55,014 nucleotides of DNA, taken from the NCBI GenBank assembly GCA_035504095.1, contig DATJSN010000008.1:1-55014 (forward strand). Direction: 5' to 3'. The notes beneath the pieces were generated by a model. That model saw only the letters and a program-made list of their open reading frames with translations, was not told where the DNA came from and ran no database searches. The stretch comes from DATJSN01 sp035504095. Lineage in GTDB: Bacteria; Planctomycetota; Phycisphaerae; WQYP01. Positions within the stretch are counted from its first letter, which is position 1. Each line of letters opens with the position of its first letter. Both the position numbers and the translations under genes were made by a program. Of this stretch, positions 8,462 through 16,595 are shown in pieces.

Positions 8462-8968
8462 ATGTCCACAGCCGATATTCTGGAAATTCTTCTCTCGCAC
8501 GATCAATGGGCCACAGAGCAAATTCTCGATAGCTGCTCCAAACTCACCGAGGCGCAATTTCACCAGAGTTTCCCCATCGGTCCCGGTAGTTTGCACGACA
8601 CCATCACCCACATGCTGGGCGCGATGCAGACATGGACGCAAACGCTTTCCGGAAAGCAGCTCGGCTCGCGAGTTGATCAGGACGGCAAAAAGCGAACGCT
8701 TGCGGAATTGCAGGCACTCGCCAAATCGTGTTACCGCGAATTTGCTCTCGAGGCCCACCAGCGGCCGCTGGATGAAATGGTCTCGCGCCAGCGCGCGGGA
8801 AAAACATTTCAATACTCACGGGCGGTGGTTGTGGCGCACGTCGCCACCCACGGCATGCACCATCGCGCCCAATGTTTGAACATGCTGCGGCATCTGGATG
8901 TCAAACCGTTGCCGCCCAGCAGCGTCGCAGAATGGTCGCGGATGGCGGCGGAGCCGCCGGGGAATTAG
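8462..8968 (+). CDS. DinB family protein
   Basis: A 168-residue four-helix DinB-like protein. The three metal-ligand histidines are visible as ILLSHDQW / DTITHMLGAM near the N-terminus and HVATHGMHHRAQ near residue 130, the usual DinB signature. Members include thiol-dependent transferases and stress proteins; the substrate cannot be told. A TTG at 8444 is in frame, but the ATG at 8462 starts the conserved helix; no good ribosome binding site is visible for either. It follows dps by 22 bases and may be read through from it. Confidence 0.8.
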   Translation: MSTADILEILLSHDQWATEQILDSCSKLTEAQFHQSFPIGPGSLHDTITHMLGAMQTWTQTLSGKQLGSRVDQDGKKRTLAELQALAKSCYREFALEAHQRPLDEMVSRQRAGKTFQYSRAVVVAHVATHGMHHRAQCLNMLRHLDVKPLPPSSVAEWSRMAAEPPGN

Positions 8969-9005
8969 AAATTAGAAAGTCCAGAGTAGAGCGCGATGGG
9001 CCGTT

Positions 9006-10328
9006 TTAACTCGGAGGCTGCTGAGATGGCGGCATCGGTTCGGTGGGGAGTTGGATATCCAGATGAACGTTGCCGGTGATGAGCCGTGCGTCGCGGGCGT
9101 TAATTAGCCAGTTCCAGAACCAGCTTAAAAGCACCTGCAGGCGGTTACGAAAACCGATCAGAAACGCGATGTGCACGCCGCCCCAAAGCACCCAGGCCAG
9201 CACGCCGCCGATGTTGAATTTGCCGATCTGAGCCACTGCTCTGTTTTTGCCGATCACAGCCAGCGATCCTTTGTCCCAGTAGGCAAAAGGTTTGCGTCTC
9301 GCGGCGACAGGCCGGCCCAAAGTTTCCTCAGCGATAATATGGCCGGCATAGCGGCCCATTTGAATCGCGCCCTGGGCTAAACCTGGTACCTGCTTGCCGG
9401 TATCGGCTGATATGGCCTCGGCCATATCGCCAATAACAAAAACTTCGGGGTGGTCCGGGATGGTCAGATCAGGTCCGACGATAACTCGTCCGGAGCGGTC
9501 CAGCGGCGTGCCGAGCGATTTACCCAGCAAATTAGCCTTCACCCCGGCGGCCCAGAAAATGTTCTTGACGCCGATAAACTCATTGCCGACGTAAAGCCCT
9601 TTGGTGGTAACGTTGGTTACGAGGGCATTCAGGCGCACCTCGACGCCCATTTTTTCCAGGTCGCGCTTGGCCCGCTCGCTAAGCACCGGCGGAAACTGCG
9701 GCAAGAGGCGCGAATCGCCCTGGAAAATAATCACACGCGTGGTGCGCGTGTCGATATGTTTGTAATCCCGTGGAAGCGTGTGCCCAGCGATTTCCTTTAT
9801 AGCGCCCGCGAGTTCCACGCCCGTGGGTCCGCCGCCGACGATTGCGAACGTAAGCGCCGCGCGGCGCGTTTCCTGGTCCGGCTCGTACTCGGCCGATTCG
9901 AAAGCCAGAAGAATCCGTCGGCGAAGCTCAACGGCGTCTTCAAGGCTTTTAATTCCCGGGGCGATCGCGGCCCATTCATCGTGGCCAAAATAGGCGTGGG
10001 TAGCGCCCGCCGCGAGAATCAGATAGTCGTAACCGACGCGTTCATTGGGAAAGATTAATTGCTTTTGCGCCGTATCCACGCCGGTCGCTTCCAGCAGAGC
10101 CACCTGGCAGTTGGCCTGGCCGCGGAGAATCGCGCGAATCGGGGCGCTGATGTCGGCCGGCGAAAGCGAAGCAGTTGCCACCTGGTAAAGCAATGGCTGA
10201 AAGACGTGATGATTGCTCCGGTCGATGAGCATAACGTCGACCGGCGCGTGAGCCAGCGCTTTGGCGGCGGCGAGTCCGCCGAAACCGCCGCCGACGATGA
10301 AAACTCTGGGGCGCGGGTTTGATGTCAT
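9006..10328 (-). CDS. ndh: Type II NADH:quinone oxidoreductase
   Basis: A 440-residue two-dinucleotide-binding-domain flavoprotein. FAD binding is shown by FIVGGGFGGLAAAKAL at the N-terminus and VIGDMAEA near residue 300. NADH binding is shown by FAIVGGGPTGVELAGAI near residue 165. HHVFQPLLYQVATASL is the family signature after the first domain. The C-terminal part (LQVLLSWFWNWLI) is the amphipathic membrane anchor expected in NDH-2. It passes electrons from NADH to quinone without pumping protons and would regenerate the NAD made by the salvage genes in this window. Confidence 0.92.
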   Translation of the reverse strand: MTSNPRPRVFIVGGGFGGLAAAKALAHAPVDVMLIDRSNHHVFQPLLYQVATASLSPADISAPIRAILRGQANCQVALLEATGVDTAQKQLIFPNERVGYDYLILAAGATHAYFGHDEWAAIAPGIKSLEDAVELRRRILLAFESAEYEPDQETRRAALTFAIVGGGPTGVELAGAIKEIAGHTLPRDYKHIDTRTTRVIIFQGDSRLLPQFPPVLSERAKRDLEKMGVEVRLNALVTNVTTKGLYVGNEFIGVKNIFWAAGVKANLLGKSLGTPLDRSGRVIVGPDLTIPDHPEVFVIGDMAEAISADTGKQVPGLAQGAIQMGRYAGHIIAEETLGRPVAARRKPFAYWDKGSLAVIGKNRAVAQIGKFNIGGVLAWVLWGGVHIAFLIGFRNRLQVLLSWFWNWLINARDARLITGNVHLDIQLPTEPMPPSQQPPS

Positions 10329-10520
10329 GGCATTTCTCTTAAAGTTTAGATGCTCTAAGTAACTCTGGAGAATTATATCGCTGCAGATACAAAGGCATTA
10401 CACCTAGTCCTCGACTTGCCGGGAGCAGAGGGTCGCAAGGAACAACATCTTTATGATGTGCTAAAAATCCCCAGGAAGTTAAAATGAATTACATATTTAA
10501 GAGATAACTCGGAGCTGCTC

Positions 10521-11045
10521 ATGCGACCAGTTCCCCCAAGTGTTCGAGCGTTACTGGTTTTAATCGTCGTCGTCGCCGCCTCGCAGTTAGGCGCGTGGTT
10601 GTTGTTGTTAATTCTGTCGCCAAACCACGCCAGCACGTCTTCTACATGCTGTATCCTTGCCTGGGCAGCGCTTAAGTTCGGCGGGCCGATCGTCGGCTTG
10701 TTTCTGGCGATCAGCACGTTCATACGCCATACCCGTAAAGCGGTCGATCCCTCCATATCGGGCCATCTGCCGCATATCGACAGACAAGTACGTTCGATGC
10801 TTTTTATTGGTTTTAGCTTTTTGCTCGGATTAACCATGACCGGCCTTGGCCTGGTGATGCTGATTCCGGCGGCGTGGGGCGCATCGGGCGGCGATATGCC
10901 GCCGGGATACTTTAAGCCCTCGGAACTTCAGGTCGAACGGACGATTTTGTATGCGGTTATCGGCACCGGCGTGATCGGTGTGGTTTTGCTGCTCGGTTCG
11001 CTTGCCGCGGGCATTCGGCTTTTACTTACATGGGAGAGAAGATGA
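10521..11045 (+). CDS. Small membrane protein, four predicted helices
   Basis: I do not recognise this 174-residue protein. It has about four hydrophobic segments: residues 10-31, 43-65, 90-112 and 138-165, with a short basic loop (IRHTRKAVD) after the second. It ends in LLLTWERR. No catalytic motif is visible. It is divergent from ndh and convergent with the secreted repeat gene downstream. It could be an inner-membrane protein of unknown function. Confidence 0.6.
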   Translation: MRPVPPSVRALLVLIVVVAASQLGAWLLLLILSPNHASTSSTCCILAWAALKFGGPIVGLFLAISTFIRHTRKAVDPSISGHLPHIDRQVRSMLFIGFSFLLGLTMTGLGLVMLIPAAWGASGGDMPPGYFKPSELQVERTILYAVIGTGVIGVVLLLGSLAAGIRLLLTWERR

Positions 11046-11099
11046 AAATAACCCCGGCATTCCCCGCCAGAGCATGTAAGTTTGAATCCAAATCTGTGG

Positions 11100-11118
11100 G
11101 ACAGGCTTCCAGCCTGTC
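11100..11118. terminator. Perfect triloop hairpin between convergent genes
   Basis: GACAGGCT-TCC-AGCCTGTC, eight paired bases around a three-base loop. It lies between two converging genes and could end transcription from both sides, though no U-run follows on either strand. It resembles a short palindrome type that is scattered in spacers of related genomes (from general knowledge). Confidence 0.45.
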
Positions 11119-11127
11119 TAGCCACCA

Positions 11128-12255
11128 TCACTTCGGCGTGGCGATAAAGCCATGAAATACGCCAGAGTTGTCTATATATCGCCCAACAATAGTGTCCCCG
11201 GAAATGGCTTCCGGAATGAAATCGCTTTGGTATTTCGTGTTTTCCGCCAACAGGTCATCCAGATTAGTAAACTTCATACTCTTAGCATCATAAACAAAGC
11301 CGTGAATGGCCCCATTGTCATCGACATACATTCCTAGGACTCTATTGCCGGAAATACCACCGACATGAGTATTCATCGCTTGTGGATAACTCAGCGTTGT
11401 AAAATCACCGCGATCATAAATAAAACCTCGACTGCCATGAAATGTATCGCCGGAATACCAACCAAAAATAGTCGGACCTGACATTCCAACAACATATGTA
11501 CCGCCCCATTTTTTGCCAGTAACCGATTGAGGAACATCAAGCGTCGTAAACTTATGTGTCATTCGATCATAGATGAATCCGTGGATTACAAAATTGGAGT
11601 CGGTATACCGACCGACAATCACCTTTTCCGAAATTGCTGAAATATGTGTGCCTTGAACCCCGTAATGGTCCGTGGTCCCAGGCGCGGCGGATGGATTATT
11701 GATTAGCATAAATTTATGACTTTGGAGATCGTAGACAAAACCATTTTCACTGCTACTGACTAGATATATGCCGCAGACGTTATTATCAGAAATGCCTGTA
11801 ATGGCGCTACCTTCAATATTTTCAAGGAGAAGCACATCAGGTTCTGTGCTAGGAAGATATTTTCTTAATAAATCGTCGAAGAAGGTATATTTCCGCATTT
11901 TCTGATCGTAAATGAAACTATGAGGGTTATCTATATTATCAAAGTAATAACCGATAATGGCATTGCTCCAGACGCCTACCAGATAAACGTATGTTCTGCT
12001 TTGCGGACCATTGAAAGTTGTATAGCGCCGGGTTTGCATATTGTAGATAAACCCATGCATAGATTTCTGATTATCGATATAGTCGCCCAAAATGAAATTG
12101 CCGGAAATGCGAATGGCAATGGTCCCTTCATCCTTTTGATTTCCTGCGGCTGGATCGTCCAGTATAGTTAAAGTGTAACCTGCGGCGAAAGAGCGAATGG
12201 GCGCAAGCGCCAGAAATAGAGTCGTGAGAAGCAAATTTAAAAATAAACGAGGCAT
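11128..12255 (-). CDS. Secreted HAF-like repeat protein
   Basis: A 375-residue protein with a signal peptide (about 1-24, ending SFAA). The rest is about seven repeats of 40-50 residues of the pattern sGn-i-G-Y-d---HGFiYd----fttLd. The same HGFIYD plus TTLD words are known from HAF-type extracellular repeats in planctomycetes and acidobacteria, and suggest a beta-propeller-like fold. GAGGAA stands before the ATG. The gene is clearly richer in A+T than its neighbours. Function unknown; probably exported or surface-bound. Confidence 0.7.
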   Translation of the reverse strand: MPRLFLNLLLTTLFLALAPIRSFAAGYTLTILDDPAAGNQKDEGTIAIRISGNFILGDYIDNQKSMHGFIYNMQTRRYTTFNGPQSRTYVYLVGVWSNAIIGYYFDNIDNPHSFIYDQKMRKYTFFDDLLRKYLPSTEPDVLLLENIEGSAITGISDNNVCGIYLVSSSENGFVYDLQSHKFMLINNPSAAPGTTDHYGVQGTHISAISEKVIVGRYTDSNFVIHGFIYDRMTHKFTTLDVPQSVTGKKWGGTYVVGMSGPTIFGWYSGDTFHGSRGFIYDRGDFTTLSYPQAMNTHVGGISGNRVLGMYVDDNGAIHGFVYDAKSMKFTNLDDLLAENTKYQSDFIPEAISGDTIVGRYIDNSGVFHGFIATPK

Positions 12256-12370
12256 GAATAAGTTTCCTCGTCCAAAGAGAATTATGAAGTGAATTATACA
12301 TCAACGGCAGCGAGGCCGTTGTTTTCAGCGTTCAGTTTTTGTAGCCTCTGTGTCCTCTGTGGCTTAAAAA

Positions 12371-13531
12371 TCAGCGGTCCAGCAGCATCGCTTCCGCCAT
12401 AAGTCCCGGCCCAAATCCCAGCGCCACGCACGGGCCAGACGCATTCAATTCAGCTATTCGCTGGAGCAGAAAAAGAATCGTTGCCGAAGACATATTGCCA
12501 TGCGCCGCCAGAACGTCGCGCGAACAGCATAAAGCACTTTCATCCAGCCCCAGCGCCATCGCCGCGGCGGTGAGTACTTTGGGGCCGCCGGGATGAATGG
12601 CCCAGTTTTTTATTCCCGCGATGCTCAGTTCGCAGCCGGCGAGCCAGCTTTCACACCACGGGCGCAAATGGCGCGAAATTAAATCGGGTACTTCCGGCGA
12701 AAGCGTCATGGAAAAGCCATGATCGCCGATGTTCCAGGTCATCGCCTCCAGGCTCTCAGGCAACAGCCGGCTGGCGGTGGTGCGCAAGCGCCAAACTCTG
12801 CAATGGCCGCCGGAATCGGAAAACGGGCGGCCAACCACGGCAGCCGCGGCGCCATCGCCAAATAGGCCGTTGACAATGAGCGTTTCCGGATTCCAACCAT
12901 AGGCAAAATGCAGCGTGCATAGTTCGACGCAGCAGACCAGCACGAGCGCCTCAGGATCGGCCAGGACGGCGTCGCGCGCCGCGGCAAGTGCATTGCAGGC
13001 CGCATGGCAACCCATAAAGCCGAGGTGTAATCGGCGGACGTCGGGCCTTAGCCCAAGGCGGCGAATGAGCTGAATATCCAGGCCTGGTGCGCTAAAACCG
13101 GTGCAGGAAACGCTGATTAAATGAGTAACCGTGGCAGGAGATGTCCGAGCCGCGGCCAGTGCACTTGTGGCGGCGGCGGCGCCGAGGGGCGGAGCTTCGG
13201 CGGCATAGCGGCGCATGCGCACGGCGGTGGAAGGACCATGCTGATTGGAAGTAGACGGCGGAGGATAAAATTCTTTGCTTTTGGAAAGTTGATTGTCCGA
13301 ATCGATCAGGACGCTGCCGCGGCGCTGCACGCCTGAGCGGAGAAAAACGCGCGCCAGCCAGGCTTTTTGCCCGTCGGTGGTGCAGCACATTTCCGCGATG
13401 CGGTCGGTCATCAGGGTCTGGTCGGCATGTGGAGGCGTCGCCGTCCCGATGCCCAGAATCGCCACGTCAATTTTGGATTCGCTCTGTTGCTCGGGTGCAA
13501 AATCAGGGCGTGCGGCGGCCAGATGATCCAT
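12371..13531 (-). CDS. Type III polyketide synthase
   Basis: A 386-residue thiolase-fold enzyme of the chalcone/alkylresorcinol synthase family. The catalytic triad is visible: Cys175 in GFMGCHAACNAL, His in NWAIHPGGPKVL and Asn in AAHGNMSSATI. It would extend an acyl-CoA starter with malonyl-CoA and cyclise to a resorcinol or pyrone. An in-frame TTG lies at 13546, but the ATG at 13531 has GAAAGG seven bases before it and starts 11 bases after the preceding stop. It is the last gene of a three-gene operon with an FAD reductase and a methyltransferase, which would modify the product. Confidence 0.92.
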   Translation of the reverse strand: MDHLAAARPDFAPEQQSESKIDVAILGIGTATPPHADQTLMTDRIAEMCCTTDGQKAWLARVFLRSGVQRRGSVLIDSDNQLSKSKEFYPPPSTSNQHGPSTAVRMRRYAAEAPPLGAAAATSALAAARTSPATVTHLISVSCTGFSAPGLDIQLIRRLGLRPDVRRLHLGFMGCHAACNALAAARDAVLADPEALVLVCCVELCTLHFAYGWNPETLIVNGLFGDGAAAAVVGRPFSDSGGHCRVWRLRTTASRLLPESLEAMTWNIGDHGFSMTLSPEVPDLISRHLRPWCESWLAGCELSIAGIKNWAIHPGGPKVLTAAAMALGLDESALCCSRDVLAAHGNMSSATILFLLQRIAELNASGPCVALGFGPGLMAEAMLLDR

Positions 13532-13542
13532 GAGCAGGCCTT

Positions 13543-14733
13543 TCAAACAGGTGCGTGCAGGGGGGAATCGGGCTGACCAATTCTGAAAGCTATGTTAACC
13601 GGGATCGTTGGAAATGCCGAAGCGAAAGCGACGGCGGCGGATGCCAGATTCGGATGGCGAACCATGTAACGCAAGGCGCGGCAGAGCCATTGACCGCGAC
13701 CAATAATGATGTGATGGCGTTTGGCCCAACTTTGGACAAGACACTCCGGCCAATCGGCGTCAGGATCGGGCAAAAGAGCTGTTGCCTCGCGAGCGCTGCA
13801 AACCGCCCAGGCGATGCCTTCGCCGGTAAATGGTTCAACATAGCCGATGGCGTCGCCGACCGCCAAAACACGATGTGCCCCAGGATAAGTGCGCCGCCGT
13901 GTATAGCGTCCGACGCCAAAAAATTTGGCCTTTTCCAAGCCGGCTATGCGGGGACCGAGGCAATCCGAAAGAATTTTGCGAATTAATGCGGTCGCGGTCC
14001 CCGCTTTACGGCAGGCGCGCGGGTCCAGTGCGGCACCCATGTGAATTCGTCCATCAGAGAGTTTTACCAGCCCAACATAGCCGCCTTCGGCGACGTTCAT
14101 CTGGATAGTCCCGGCGGCGAGAATAGCGTTTCCCGGCTCCAATAAAGTGGAAATGCCGAGCCAGGGGTTTTTTGTGGTTTTCCAGGCAGCACGGGGTTCA
14201 GAATCAAGAAGTGTTCCGGCAATGCCATCACAGGCCAAAACGATGCGCGCCGCAATTGTTTGAGAACCAGAATTATTGCGAAGAATCAGTTGGCGAAATG
14301 GCTTGCCAGGATCAGTGGGACAAAGCACCGCTGATGTGCCGGGCAAGAAATCGCATCCGCGCTTTTGCGCCTCGGTGACCAGGGCGGAATCAAGTTCAGA
14401 ACGTGAAATGGCCACGCCCGCCGGTATGGGTGAACTAAGGCGATGTTCCCTAACTCTCAGGTCGTACTTGATGATAGTCGCTGCGGAATTTAAAGCAGAT
14501 TGGAGGCCAAGTTCGCGAAGAGTTTGTATGGCGCGGGCATTAACGCATCCACCGCATGTTTTTTCTCTTGGAAAAATGGCGCGATCGATCAGCAACACGC
14601 GCCAAGACCGAGCGGCGAGAATGGCCGCGGAAACCGCGCCTGCCGGGCCGGCGCCGACAATTACGGCGTCGTATTCCGGCTTCGCCGTAATTTCCTGTTT
14701 CCAGTTTTCAATTTTCAGACAATTTTTCACCAT
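13543..14733 (-). CDS. FAD-dependent oxidoreductase, geranylgeranyl-reductase type
   Basis: A flavoprotein of 396 residues. DAVIVGAGPAGAVSAAILA binds FAD, PREKTCGGCVNARAI is the typical second motif of geranylgeranyl-reductase-like proteins, and VLAVGDAIGYVEPFTGEGI is the GD-motif with the family's E-P-F-T-GEG extension. It is likely to reduce or hydroxylate the polyketide or an isoprenoid tail. The frame stays open to 14889, but that part overlaps the methyltransferase end and reads through repeat-like spacer, so the ATG at 14733 is chosen; no clear ribosome binding site is seen. It lies 11 bases before the polyketide synthase start. Confidence 0.85.
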   Translation of the reverse strand: MVKNCLKIENWKQEITAKPEYDAVIVGAGPAGAVSAAILAARSWRVLLIDRAIFPREKTCGGCVNARAIQTLRELGLQSALNSAATIIKYDLRVREHRLSSPIPAGVAISRSELDSALVTEAQKRGCDFLPGTSAVLCPTDPGKPFRQLILRNNSGSQTIAARIVLACDGIAGTLLDSEPRAAWKTTKNPWLGISTLLEPGNAILAAGTIQMNVAEGGYVGLVKLSDGRIHMGAALDPRACRKAGTATALIRKILSDCLGPRIAGLEKAKFFGVGRYTRRRTYPGAHRVLAVGDAIGYVEPFTGEGIAWAVCSAREATALLPDPDADWPECLVQSWAKRHHIIIGRGQWLCRALRYMVRHPNLASAAVAFASAFPTIPVNIAFRIGQPDSPLHAPV

Positions 14734-14771
14734 AAAACACGATAACAATACTATGCTCCCAAGTGACTTTT

Positions 14772-14855
14772 TTCGTTCGTGCCGTCGTTTCGTTGTGTCG
14801 TTGTGGCAGCATCTTTTATTCGTGAATTTCGTGGTTCCTTTCGTGGTTACTTTTT
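14772..14855. repeat. Degenerate short-word spacer repeat (TCGTGG type)
   Basis: The spacer and the 3' edge of the methyltransferase gene contain the words CGTTCGTGCCGTCGTTTCG and then TTCGTG-AATTTCGTGG-TTCCTTTCGTGG, an imperfect run with a period of roughly 8-10 bases. Similar words occur at 18633-18671 and, on the other strand, at 40444-40492. Confidence 0.5.
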
Positions 14856-15551
14856 CTCCCAGGCCAGCAGCATTCGCCAATTCCGGCAACGGCGAATGCG
14901 AGCGTCAGCAAGTCCCGCATCAGCAGCCAGTGCCCGAAGTTCTGGGATGGTCCAGGCGGCCTGCACACTCACCGGACCGTCGTTACGTATCAGGGAGTTG
15001 CTGGTAAGCAGACGGCAGCCGAGCCATGCGGCAGCAAAACCGGCGCAAGAACGTCGCAGATCATTGATGACGATAAGGCGGTGGGCCAACGCTCGCATAC
15101 GTGTGAGCATGGCACGGGCGCCATCCGCGGAAAGATGATGAAAAAAAAGGCTGGATGTGAGAACGTCGAACGAATCGGGAATGGGAATCTGCAGTGCATC
15201 GCCGCAAAAAGTTTGAGCGGGGACACCGGATTTTTGTGCCAGCCTTGCGGCTCGATTCAGTGCAGTCTGGCTCATATCCAATAGACCCAGTTCAACCCTG
15301 ATGCCGCAACGAATCAGCCGTTTGGCGACCGTGATAGGGACATCGCCTCCGCCGCAGGCGACGTCGAGGATTTTAAATTGTGAAAGGGCGTTCTTTTTTG
15401 CATATTGAAAAATACAACGGGCGATGATGCGATCGGCGTTGGCAATATGATTGATACGCCCAAGGGCGCCGAGCGCCTCGAGGTGCAATTCCGGTGAAAC
15501 ATCAGGAGCATCCATCAGCTCAGGCGTCATTTTGCGCCGCGATAAAAACAT
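14847..15551 (-). CDS. SAM-dependent methyltransferase of the polyketide cluster
   Basis: A 234-residue class I methyltransferase. Motif I is KILDVACGGGDVPITVA (near residue 62), followed by an acidic motif II (LGLLDMSQTAL) and a post-motif region FDVLTSSLFFHHL. Proteins of this length and signature travel with type III polyketide synthases and FAD reductases and methylate the ring. It heads the minus-strand operon. Other in-frame ATGs lie at residues 8 and 13, and no ribosome binding site decides between them. Confidence 0.8.
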   Translation of the reverse strand: MFLSRRKMTPELMDAPDVSPELHLEALGALGRINHIANADRIIARCIFQYAKKNALSQFKILDVACGGGDVPITVAKRLIRCGIRVELGLLDMSQTALNRAARLAQKSGVPAQTFCGDALQIPIPDSFDVLTSSLFFHHLSADGARAMLTRMRALAHRLIVINDLRRSCAGFAAAWLGCRLLTSNSLIRNDGPVSVQAAWTIPELRALAADAGLADARIRRCRNWRMLLAWEKK

Positions 15552-15581
15552 GAGGGGATTTTATTGCCTATGCCACCCAGA

Positions 15582-15610
15582 TCACAGAGGCCACAGAGAA
15601 AGAAAAAAAG
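15582..15610. repeat. Short-word spacer repeat (CACAGAGG type)
   Basis: ATCACAGAGGCCACAGAG followed by an A/G-rich tail. It contains two copies of CACAGAG in 18 bases. The complementary form GCCTCTGTGTCCTCTGTGGC occurs at 12344-12363, downstream of the polyketide synthase gene. Confidence 0.5.
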
Positions 15611-15623
15611 TAAGATATCAAAA

Positions 15624-15646
15624 GCCCCGGGATTTCTTCCCGGGGC
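15624..15646. terminator. GC-rich stem-loop, terminator-like
   Basis: GCCCCGGGA-TTTCT-TCCCGGGGC, nine paired bases, flanked by AAA and CTTT. It looks like a bidirectional intrinsic terminator but lies upstream of both neighbouring genes (divergent methyltransferase and GT2), where no transcript should end. It may insulate the two units or be a relic. Confidence 0.5.
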
Positions 15647-15674
15647 CTTTCTATCTCTTGGAAAGGCAGGATTA

Positions 15675-16574
15675 ATGTCGGGCGAGACACTCGACGATCT
15701 GACAATCGTGATCCCCGTCTACCGCTGCGCTAAATACCTTCCCTCGACGGTTAACAGCGCGCTCGCCTGTGATGGGGCAAAAATCCTGATTTCCGATGAC
15801 GCCAGCGGCGACAACACGCCTGCGACGGCGCGTCGTCTTACAGACGAAAATCCCGCCCGAATCACCCTGGTGGAAAATCCACAAAATCTGGGAATGACGG
15901 GAAACTGGAACAGCGCGTTTCGGCAGGTACAAACGCCCTGGGCGCTCAAACTCGACGGCGACGATCTGATTGCGGCGCAATACGTGCAACAGGCGATGGA
16001 ATTTCTGCGGGCCGGCAAAGACGTGGGCGTAACCGCTGGCCGCTTCGCCAGAATAGGCGCACAGGACAATCTGGACTCTCCGCCGGCGTTGGATGAAAGT
16101 CCGGTCGAGCTGAAAAAAATCAGCGGCGACGATGCTTTGGATTTTATTTTTCGCTGGGATCCGTCGCCGTGTTCGGCAAGCATGATTTTTCAGATGCAGG
16201 CGTGGCGCGATGTCGGCGGATTTGATCCCAAGCTCAACTGGTGTTCAGACCGGGAAATCTGGTTCCGCATCGCGCGCCATCATCCTGTCGGTTGGTATTC
16301 AGGAACGGCGGCCTGGTACCGGGTTCTGGACACCAGTGTGACGGCGGCGTACAAAAACGCAGATCAGTTTTGTTTCGAGCTCAGCTATATGTTCGCTCAG
16401 GCGGGGAAAATCTGGAACCAGCCGGAACTCAAAGGCAAATTTCGCGCGGCATACTTTCATAATGCGGGTTCATGTGTCAAGTCGATCTGGCGGCGGGCGA
16501 AGCGTGGGGAGTTTACAGGAATGGGCAGCCGGTTGGCGGAAGCGATGAAAAATCTTGATCGGATGATGCGATGA
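15675..16574 (+). CDS. Family 2 glycosyltransferase
   Basis: A 299-residue GT-A fold enzyme. LTIVIPVYRCAKYLPSTV opens the nucleotide-binding fold, ILISDDASGDNT follows, and WALKLDGDDLI carries the DxD-type metal site. NWCSDREIWFRIA near residue 195 fits the acceptor or catalytic-base region. It would transfer a sugar from an NDP-sugar, probably to a surface glycan. The frame is open from 15564 through the hairpin, but the ATG at 15675 with AAAGGCAGG before it begins directly at the fold and is preferred. No membrane helix is present. Confidence 0.85.
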   Translation: MSGETLDDLTIVIPVYRCAKYLPSTVNSALACDGAKILISDDASGDNTPATARRLTDENPARITLVENPQNLGMTGNWNSAFRQVQTPWALKLDGDDLIAAQYVQQAMEFLRAGKDVGVTAGRFARIGAQDNLDSPPALDESPVELKKISGDDALDFIFRWDPSPCSASMIFQMQAWRDVGGFDPKLNWCSDREIWFRIARHHPVGWYSGTAAWYRVLDTSVTAAYKNADQFCFELSYMFAQAGKIWNQPELKGKFRAAYFHNAGSCVKSIWRRAKRGEFTGMGSRLAEAMKNLDRMMR

Positions 16575-16595
16575 ATAAAATTGCATACAGCCATA

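Noticed and set aside
9450..10058. A 202-codon plus-strand frame opposite ndh
   Set aside because: It is wholly inside a well-supported NADH dehydrogenase gene and shows no coding features.
12304..12321. AACGGC-AGCGAG-GCCGTT stem as the terminator of the polyketide operon
   Set aside because: Only six pairs and no U-run on the minus strand; too weak to call.
14276..15007. A 243-codon plus-strand frame over the FAD reductase and methyltransferase
   Set aside because: Both minus-strand genes have recognisable motifs in this interval, and the plus-strand translation is rich in Arg and Ser without any domain.
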